Shown: positions 15,849 to 20,450 of the stretch, piece after piece
How positions within the stretch are numbered: position 1 is the first letter of the stretch
Layout of the letters: each line of letters starts with the position of its first letter
Source: Lachnoclostridium sp. UBA3262
GTDB lineage: Bacteria > Bacillota > Clostridia > Lachnospirales > Lachnospiraceae
Assembly: GCA_002362575.1 (NCBI GenBank)
Contig: DEUM01000066.1
Location: 1 to 20,450 of the forward strand
Length of the DNA stretch: 20,450 nt
Direction of reading: 5' to 3'
Program-made: the position numbers and the translations under genes
Notes under the pieces: model-generated
The model's database searches: none
What the model was told of the DNA's origin: nothing
The model's input: the letters and a program-made list of their open reading frames with translations, nothing else

Positions 15849-15867
15849 ATGTGAAAATTAGTATACT
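15839..15867 (+). promoter_or_regulatory. Sigma-A-type promoter of the glycerophosphodiesterase gene
   Basis: TTGATT (15839-15844) and TATACT (15862-15867) are 17 bases apart. Transcription would begin near 15874, with an untranslated leader of about 15 bases before the ATG at 15889. The -35 box overlaps the terminator stem of the previous operon. Confidence 0.65.
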
Positions 15868-15888
15868 GGGGAATAAGGGGGTACACGT

Positions 15889-16629
15889 ATGGATTTTAAG
15901 CGGATTGCCCACAGAGGGTTTAGTTCGGAAGCACCGGAAAACACAAGAGCATCGTTTTCCTTGGCAGTGGAGGGCGGCTTTTACGGGGTTGAGTGTGACA
16001 TATGGAAATGCCGGGATGGGACGTATGTAGTGTCGCATGACAGCCATCTGCGCAGGATATGCGGAAAAGATAAGTTAATACCGGAAATGACGTATGAGGA
16101 GATTCGTCGGTATCCGGTTGTGAAGGGAAGAAAACTTGGATTTTACCCTCCCCAGCATCTGATTCGGTTTACCGAGTATTTGTCTATCGTCAGGAGAAGC
16201 GGACATATCCATCCGGTAATCGAGCTAAAGATGAATTATACAACTGTAGAACTAAGAGAAATCGTTACTCTGGTGGAGAAGTATGGGCTGCTTGACCGGG
16301 CGTTTTTTATCAGTCTGCATACGGAGGTGCTGATTCGATTGAAGGAGGAGCTGGGGTTTCCGCCGGAACGTCTTCAGTATGTATATGGCGCTACCCGCAC
16401 GGACAGGATGATTCCGGTTCATGCGGAGGTAGAGCGGTGGCTGATTAAAAATCATATCAGTCTGGATACGCGCCATACGCTTTTGACGGAAGGAACGGTT
16501 ATGCGTTTACATGCGGCAGGACTCCAAATCAATGTGTGGACGGTAAACAAAAAGAGGGATACGGAGCGTATGCTCAAAAAACTGAAGGTGGATATGATAA
16601 CGACAGAATTTTATCATGAAATACTGTAG
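15889..16629 (+). CDS. Glycerophosphodiester phosphodiesterase
   Basis: A 246-residue GDPD-family enzyme that hydrolyses glycerophosphodiesters from phospholipid turnover into glycerol 3-phosphate and an alcohol. The TIM-barrel active site is intact: His8-Arg9 (AHRG), Glu17-Asn18-Thr19, the metal ligands Glu35 and Asp37 (ECDI), His50-Asp51, and Glu112/Lys114 in IELKMN. The INVWTVN strand near the C terminus is typical. There is no signal peptide, so it acts in the cytoplasm. Length is standard for the short UgpQ type. AAGGGGG before ATG serves as ribosome site. Its own promoter and the terminator before it separate it from the exporter. Confidence 0.94.
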   Translation: MDFKRIAHRGFSSEAPENTRASFSLAVEGGFYGVECDIWKCRDGTYVVSHDSHLRRICGKDKLIPEMTYEEIRRYPVVKGRKLGFYPPQHLIRFTEYLSIVRRSGHIHPVIELKMNYTTVELREIVTLVEKYGLLDRAFFISLHTEVLIRLKEELGFPPERLQYVYGATRTDRMIPVHAEVERWLIKNHISLDTRHTLLTEGTVMRLHAAGLQINVWTVNKKRDTERMLKKLKVDMITTEFYHEIL

Positions 16630-16695
16630 TAATATTTTGCCAACAGTAAAATAATGAAGAAAGGTCATGGAAAACATGCACGAATGGAGGGAATT

Positions 16696-17277
16696 ATGAA
16701 ATTGTTAAAACAGTTAAAATGGAATCTGATTGTAACTGCCATTATTTTTATTGCACTTGGTGTGATACTGATTATGTGGCCGGATGCGACAATGACGACA
16801 ATCTGTTATATGCTGGCGGCGCTGCTTTTGATTGTCGGGGCGGTATCGCTAATTAACTATCTGCGGAAGGATATCAGCGGCATTATTTACCGATATGATT
16901 TGGTAGTTGGGCTGAGCGCAATTCTCGGCGGTATTCTTGTTATTGTCAAGGTGGATAAGCTGACGGATCTGATTCCGGTCGTGCTGGGATTTCTTGTGAC
17001 GATCAGCGGAATTCTGAAAATGCAAAATTCGGTGGACATGCTCCGGCTGGGACACGGGACATGGAACGTTGCGTTTATTATGGCAATTTTAAATATTGCT
17101 TTTGGCATTGTCCTGCTTATCAATCCGTTTGCCAAGGAAATACTGATTATGTGCATTGGCATTGCCCTTGTTTACAGCGGCATTACTGATTTGTATGTGA
17201 CGATTGCGATTTCTAAGCGTCTGAGCCAGATGAATACGGAGATTGTGATTCGCGAGGACAGTGAGGATAGAGAGTAA
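16696..17277 (+). CDS. DUF308/HdeD-like membrane protein
   Basis: A 193-residue membrane protein with about six hydrophobic helices in three pairs, as in the DUF308 (HdeD) family. The opening WNLIVTAIIFIALGVILIMWP is the family signature repeated loosely further on (LNIAFGIVLLINPF). A short charged tail (EIVIREDSEDRE) ends it. HdeD is an acid-stress membrane protein in E. coli, but function here is unknown. The start 16696 follows GGAGG (16686-16690) by five bases; in-frame ATG codons from 16654 lack a good site. It lies 66 bases after the phosphodiesterase and 23 bases before the dNTPase gene, likely in one transcript. Confidence 0.85.
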   Translation: MKLLKQLKWNLIVTAIIFIALGVILIMWPDATMTTICYMLAALLLIVGAVSLINYLRKDISGIIYRYDLVVGLSAILGGILVIVKVDKLTDLIPVVLGFLVTISGILKMQNSVDMLRLGHGTWNVAFIMAILNIAFGIVLLINPFAKEILIMCIGIALVYSGITDLYVTIAISKRLSQMNTEIVIREDSEDRE

Positions 17278-17300
17278 CGTAAAAGGAGATGGAGGATAGT

Positions 17301-18524
17301 ATGCCATATTATCATTCGTTATCTAATGAACTGCAGAAAAAAATAAGAGAGAATAGAGAACATTACTGGCAGAATCCGTATGCGTTCCGGGATGAGGATA
17401 TTGTGAGGCGGGAGCCGTCACATGACAAGGCGAATATCTGGCGTCCGGCGTTTGTGCGGGACACGGAAAAGATTCTGCACGTGCCGTATTACAATCGGTA
17501 TTCGGACAAAACGCAGGTTTTTTCATTTTACAAAAACGATGATATCTCCAGACGCGCGCTTCACGTCCAGTTGGTGGCTAGGATAGCGAGAAACATCGGA
17601 AATGTTCTAGGGTTGAATGAGAGCCTGATTGAGTCTATCTCGCTGGGACATGATATCGGTCATACGCCGTTTGGCCATGCGGGCGAGCGGATTTTGAGCG
17701 AGCTGTACTTTGAGGAGAAAGGGCGTTACTTTAATCACAATGTACATAGTGTCCGGGTGCTGGACGACATTATTTATCGGAATATCAGTCTGCAGACGCT
17801 GGACGGAATTTTGTGCCATAATGGGGAACTGGAACTGCGGGAGTACCAGCCATGCGAGATGTCTACATTTGTAGAATATGATAAAAAGGTAGAAAAATGC
17901 TATGTGGATAAGGAGGCAATCGGTCAGCTCACGCCATGCACGATGGAGGGATGCGTCATGAGAATCTGTGATATTATCGCATATCTCGGAAAGGACAGGC
18001 AGGACGCGGAGCGTCTGGGACTTTTGCCGAAGAAATCGTTTTCGGGCGGAGCTATCGGCACTTCTAATAGCGAAATTATCAACAATCTGATTGTCAATTT
18101 GATAGAGAACAGCTATGGAAAGCCGTATCTGCGGATGGATGCGGAGTATTTTGAGGCGTTAAGGCAGGCAAAACGCGAGAATTATGAGATGATTTACCGC
18201 AATAGCGAGTTGAATGAGCTGTATGAGAATAAAATCCGTCCAATGTTTGGCGAGATGTACAGGGAACTTTTGAGACAGGCAAAGAGCGGGGACAGAAATA
18301 CTATCATATACCGCCACCATATCAATTATGTGGAGAAAAATAACCGTTATGCAAAAGAGCGGATAAAAGACAGGGAGAGCTATGTGCCGTATGAGGAGCA
18401 GGAGCCGAACCAGCTGGTGGTGGATTATCTGGCGAGCATGACGGATGATTATTTCCTTGATTTATACCGCGAGCTGTTCCCGAAGGGAAAACACGAGGTA
18501 AAGTTTGTCGGATATTTTGACTAG
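17301..18524 (+). CDS. HD-domain deoxyguanosinetriphosphate triphosphohydrolase-like protein
   Basis: A 407-residue HD-domain enzyme of the dNTPase (dGTPase-like) group, which cleaves a dNTP to a nucleoside and triphosphate. An N-terminal REPSHDKANIWRPAFVRDTEKI segment leads to His88, then the HD pair in LGHDIGHTPFGHAGE (about 116-130), and a later Asp in MRICDIIAYLGKD. These make a complete metal site. The YNRYSDKTQVF segment is the usual nucleotide-side region. GGAGG (17291-17295) lies five bases before ATG 17301; an ATG at 17289 has no spacing. The last codon before the stop is part of the guaA promoter. Substrate range is not readable; dgt is the usual label, not asserted. Confidence 0.88.
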   Translation: MPYYHSLSNELQKKIRENREHYWQNPYAFRDEDIVRREPSHDKANIWRPAFVRDTEKILHVPYYNRYSDKTQVFSFYKNDDISRRALHVQLVARIARNIGNVLGLNESLIESISLGHDIGHTPFGHAGERILSELYFEEKGRYFNHNVHSVRVLDDIIYRNISLQTLDGILCHNGELELREYQPCEMSTFVEYDKKVEKCYVDKEAIGQLTPCTMEGCVMRICDIIAYLGKDRQDAERLGLLPKKSFSGGAIGTSNSEIINNLIVNLIENSYGKPYLRMDAEYFEALRQAKRENYEMIYRNSELNELYENKIRPMFGEMYRELLRQAKSGDRNTIIYRHHINYVEKNNRYAKERIKDRESYVPYEEQEPNQLVVDYLASMTDDYFLDLYRELFPKGKHEVKFVGYFD

Positions 18525-18545
18525 ACTGTCGGTTCATGCTAAAAT
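18517..18545 (+). promoter_or_regulatory. Promoter of guaA, embedded in the end of the dNTPase gene
   Basis: TTGACT (18517-18522) overlaps the last Asp codon and TAG stop of the HD-domain gene. TAAAAT (18540-18545) follows after 17 bases, so transcription should start near 18552. Only about 20 bases of leader remain before guaA, so there is no room for a purine riboswitch here. Confidence 0.65.
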
Positions 18546-18571
18546 GGGATTTGAAATTGCGAAAGGAGAAT

Positions 18572-20119
18572 ATGGTTTTGGAAAAAGAATTGGTTATAGT
18601 ATTGGATTTCGGTGGGCAGTATAATCAGCTGATTGCGAGGAGAGTCAGAGAGTGCAATGTGTACTGTGAGGTGCATCCGAATACTCTTGGCATTGACAAA
18701 ATAAAGGAAATGAATCCGAAGGGGATTATTTTTACCGGAGGGCCAAATAGCGCTTACCTGCCGGAGTCGCCAACGATTTCCAAAGAAATATTTGAACTGG
18801 GTGTGCCGATTCTCGGTATATGCTATGGCTCCCAGCTGATGGCGCACCTGTTAGGCGGGGAAGTAAGTACCGCGCCAACGAGCGAGTACGGTAAAACGGA
18901 GGTTACAGTCAACAATGATTCGGTATTGTTTGGCGACGTCAGCCCTAAGACGATTTGCTGGATGAGCCATACGGATTATATTGCGAGTGCGCCGGAGGGC
19001 TTTTCTGTCTGCGCAACAACACCGGTGTGTCCGGTGGCGGCGATGGAAAATCCGTCCCGGAAGCTGTATGCTACCCAGTTTCATCCAGAGGTAATGCACA
19101 CAGCCGAGGGTATGAAAATGCTTTCTAATTTTGTATATAAAGTCTGTGAATGTAAGGGTGACTGGCAGATGTCTTCCTTTGTCGATGATACAATTCAATC
19201 CATGCGTGAGAAAGTCGGAACAGGAAAGGTGCTTTGTGCTTTATCCGGCGGCGTGGATTCTTCGGTGGCGGCAGTCCTGCTGTCGAAAGCCATTGGCAAA
19301 CAGCTGACCTGTGTATTTGTAGACCATGGACTTCTCCGCAAGGATGAGGGGGATGAGGTTGAGGCGGTGTTTGGACCAGAGGGACCTTATGATTTGAATT
19401 TTATCCGTGTGAACGCGGGGCAGCGTTTTTATGATAAGCTGGCCGGAGTTACGGAGCCGGAGAAAAAGAGGAAGATTATCGGCGAGGAGTTTATCCGCGT
19501 TTTTGAGGAGGAGGCAAAGAAGATTGGCGCTGTGGACTACCTTGTGCAGGGAACGATTTACCCGGATGTGATTGAATCCGGTCTTGGCAAGTCCGCGGTC
19601 ATTAAGAGCCACCACAATGTCGGGGGGCTTCCGGACTGCGTTGATTTTAAGGAAATTATTGAGCCGCTCCGTCTTTTATTTAAGGACGAGGTGAGAAAGG
19701 CGGGCAGGGAGCTTGGTATTCCGGAGTATCTTGTCAGCCGCCAGCCGTTCCCGGGGCCGGGGCTTGGCATCCGTATTATCGGGGAGGTTACGGCGGAGAA
19801 GGTTCGCATCGTGCAGGAGGCAGACGCCATCTACCGTGAGGAGATTGCAAAGGCGGGCGTGGATAAAGGACTCGGTCAGTATTTTGCCGCACTGACGAAT
19901 ATGCGATCGGTGGGTGTTATGGGAGATGAGAGGACGTATGATTATGCGGTTGCCCTGCGGGCAGTCTGCACTTCGGATTTTATGACTGCTGAGGCAGCGC
20001 AGATTCCGTGGGAGGTGCTGGGAACGGTGACCAGCCGGATTGTGAATGAGGTGAAGGGGGTAAACCGGGTGCTGTATGACTGCACGGGTAAGCCGCCGGC
20101 GACGATAGAGTTCGAATAA
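18572..20119 (+). CDS. guaA: GMP synthase, glutamine-hydrolysing
   Basis: A 515-residue enzyme that aminates XMP to GMP, using ammonia from glutamine. The class I glutaminase domain has the nucleophile Cys84 in GICYGSQ and its His171/Glu173 partners in QFHPEV. The ATP-pyrophosphatase domain opens with the P-loop LSGGVDSS (about 224-231). The C-terminal dimerisation/XMP domain carries RQPFPGPGLGIR and the ending LYDCTGKPPATIEFE, which is the classic GuaA C-terminus. Length is normal. AAGGAG (18563-18568) is three bases from ATG 18572 and nine bases from TTG 18578; the family often begins near KELVIVLDFGGQ, so the TTG is a real alternative. A terminator follows. Confidence 0.97.
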   Translation: MVLEKELVIVLDFGGQYNQLIARRVRECNVYCEVHPNTLGIDKIKEMNPKGIIFTGGPNSAYLPESPTISKEIFELGVPILGICYGSQLMAHLLGGEVSTAPTSEYGKTEVTVNNDSVLFGDVSPKTICWMSHTDYIASAPEGFSVCATTPVCPVAAMENPSRKLYATQFHPEVMHTAEGMKMLSNFVYKVCECKGDWQMSSFVDDTIQSMREKVGTGKVLCALSGGVDSSVAAVLLSKAIGKQLTCVFVDHGLLRKDEGDEVEAVFGPEGPYDLNFIRVNAGQRFYDKLAGVTEPEKKRKIIGEEFIRVFEEEAKKIGAVDYLVQGTIYPDVIESGLGKSAVIKSHHNVGGLPDCVDFKEIIEPLRLLFKDEVRKAGRELGIPEYLVSRQPFPGPGLGIRIIGEVTAEKVRIVQEADAIYREEIAKAGVDKGLGQYFAALTNMRSVGVMGDERTYDYAVALRAVCTSDFMTAEAAQIPWEVLGTVTSRIVNEVKGVNRVLYDCTGKPPATIEFE

Positions 20120-20133
20120 CGGACATTTGGACT

Positions 20134-20176
20134 GGAAAGTGCGTAAAATCAGCACTTTTCGGTCTTTCTTTTTTCT
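20134..20176 (+). terminator. Rho-independent terminator after guaA
   Basis: GGAAAGTGC (20134-20142) pairs with GCACTTTTC (20152-20160), with one G-T pair, around a 9-base loop. A CGG-like break and then a T-rich run (TCTTTCTTTTTT) follow. It is placed 15 bases after the guaA stop. Confidence 0.7.
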
Positions 20177-20241
20177 TCGTGAGATTGTTTTGAGATTGAT
20201 ATTTGAATGCTTTCCACATATTCCACGAAAAGAGAATCTGA

Positions 20242-20270
20242 TTGAAATTCCTGTCGAACTGTGGTAGTAT
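20242..20270 (+). promoter_or_regulatory. Promoter of the holin-like toxin transcript
   Basis: TTGAAA (20242-20247) and TAGTAT (20265-20270) are 17 bases apart. Transcription would start near 20277, leaving a leader of about 80 bases before the small peptide gene. Confidence 0.65.
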
Positions 20271-20276
20271 TCCCAT

Positions 20277-20355
20277 ATGGAACCCATGACAGGGGTGGTA
20301 GCCTCCCGAGCCAATGACCGGCTAGCCGGAATACATAGGAAGGGAGGTGGCGCCA
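20277..20355 (+). promoter_or_regulatory. Structured leader that can mask the toxin ribosome site
   Basis: CCTCCC (20302-20307) is the exact complement of GGGAGG (20342-20347), the ribosome site of the small peptide. Between them lies a perfect 12-base palindrome CCGGCTAGCCGG (20318-20329). ACCC (20282-20285) and GGGGT nearby can also pair, competing with the anti-site. Masking of this kind is typical of type I toxin mRNAs. Pairing is seen; regulation is inferred. Confidence 0.55.
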
Positions 20356-20450
20356 ATGACTGCTGCGGATATCATTTTGATATTTATAGGGATAATCGGC
20401 TTGCTGATTGCCTTTGGTAGCTTTGTTATAGCGTTGCTTGCCTTTCTCGA
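20356..20450 (+). CDS. Holin-like toxin peptide (Hol-Tox-like), cut by window edge
   Basis: An ATG eight bases after GGGAGG opens a frame whose first 31 residues are almost wholly hydrophobic: MTAADIILIF, then GIIGLLIAFG, then SFVIALLAFL. One membrane helix followed by an expected short charged tail beyond the window matches the putative holin-like toxin family (Hol-Tox), a group of type I toxin candidates in Firmicutes. The promoter, long structured leader and independence from guaA support a stand-alone small gene. An antisense RNA antitoxin would be expected on the opposite strand, overlapping the leader or lying beyond the edge; I cannot identify its promoter here. The stop is not in view. 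Confidence 0.7.
   Translation, partial: MTAADIILIFIGIIGLLIAFGSFVIALLAFL

Noticed and set aside
18525..18571. Possible purine riboswitch before guaA.
   Set aside because: Only about 20 bases of leader follow the promoter, too short for the aptamer of about 65 bases.

Overview
The window reads as chromosomal DNA of a Gram-positive anaerobe of the class Clostridia, most likely the family Lachnospiraceae. The grounds are strong AGGAGG-type ribosome sites before almost every gene, moderate GC content, a KtrB/KtrA potassium system, a DUF6145-like small protein of a kind I associate with Lachnospiraceae, and a tiny holin-like toxin at the right edge. No genus is claimed. All supported genes lie on the + strand.

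Layout. 86-4987 is a compact run: a HAD phosphatase, a MATE exporter, KtrB and KtrA potassium uptake, and a SpoU-type RNA methyltransferase, several of them overlapping or almost touching. 4988-5789 is an 800-base gap with no convincing gene. It holds a long foldback repeat (about 5018-5458) with a cloverleaf-like centre, a second unrelated foldback (about 5540-5689), and a good promoter for the next genes. 5790-7250 encodes an NfeD/SPFH membrane-microdomain pair, with a possible H-type RNA pseudoknot between the two genes. 7278-11750 is a housekeeping run: ornithine carbamoyltransferase, citrate synthase, a small DUF6145-like protein, type III pantothenate kinase and tRNA-dihydrouridine synthase. 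11751-12236 carries a second, shorter and inverted copy of the first foldback repeat, then a 12-bp palindrome upstream of a three-gene ABC exporter operon (adaptor, ATPase, MacB-type permease; 12237-15779). This ends at a terminator whose stem overlaps the next promoter. 15889-18524 holds a glycerophosphodiester phosphodiesterase, a DUF308 membrane protein and an HD-domain dNTPase. GMP synthase (18572-20119) has its own promoter inside the end of the dNTPase gene and is followed by a terminator. The window closes with the promoter, leader and first 31 codons of a holin-like (Hol-Tox) peptide.

Working together. The Ktr proteins form one potassium channel with its gate. NfeD and the SPFH protein are a recognised membrane pair. 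The adaptor, ATPase and permease form one efflux or export machine. The remaining genes are core metabolism: arginine, the entry to the citrate cycle, coenzyme A, tRNA modification, dNTP balance and guanine nucleotides.

The least explained sequence is non-coding: two diverged copies of one foldback element in opposite orientations (one retaining and one lacking a cloverleaf core), a separate 150-base foldback, and the pseudoknot-like leader. I found no defence system, CRISPR array, transposase, tRNA or rRNA.
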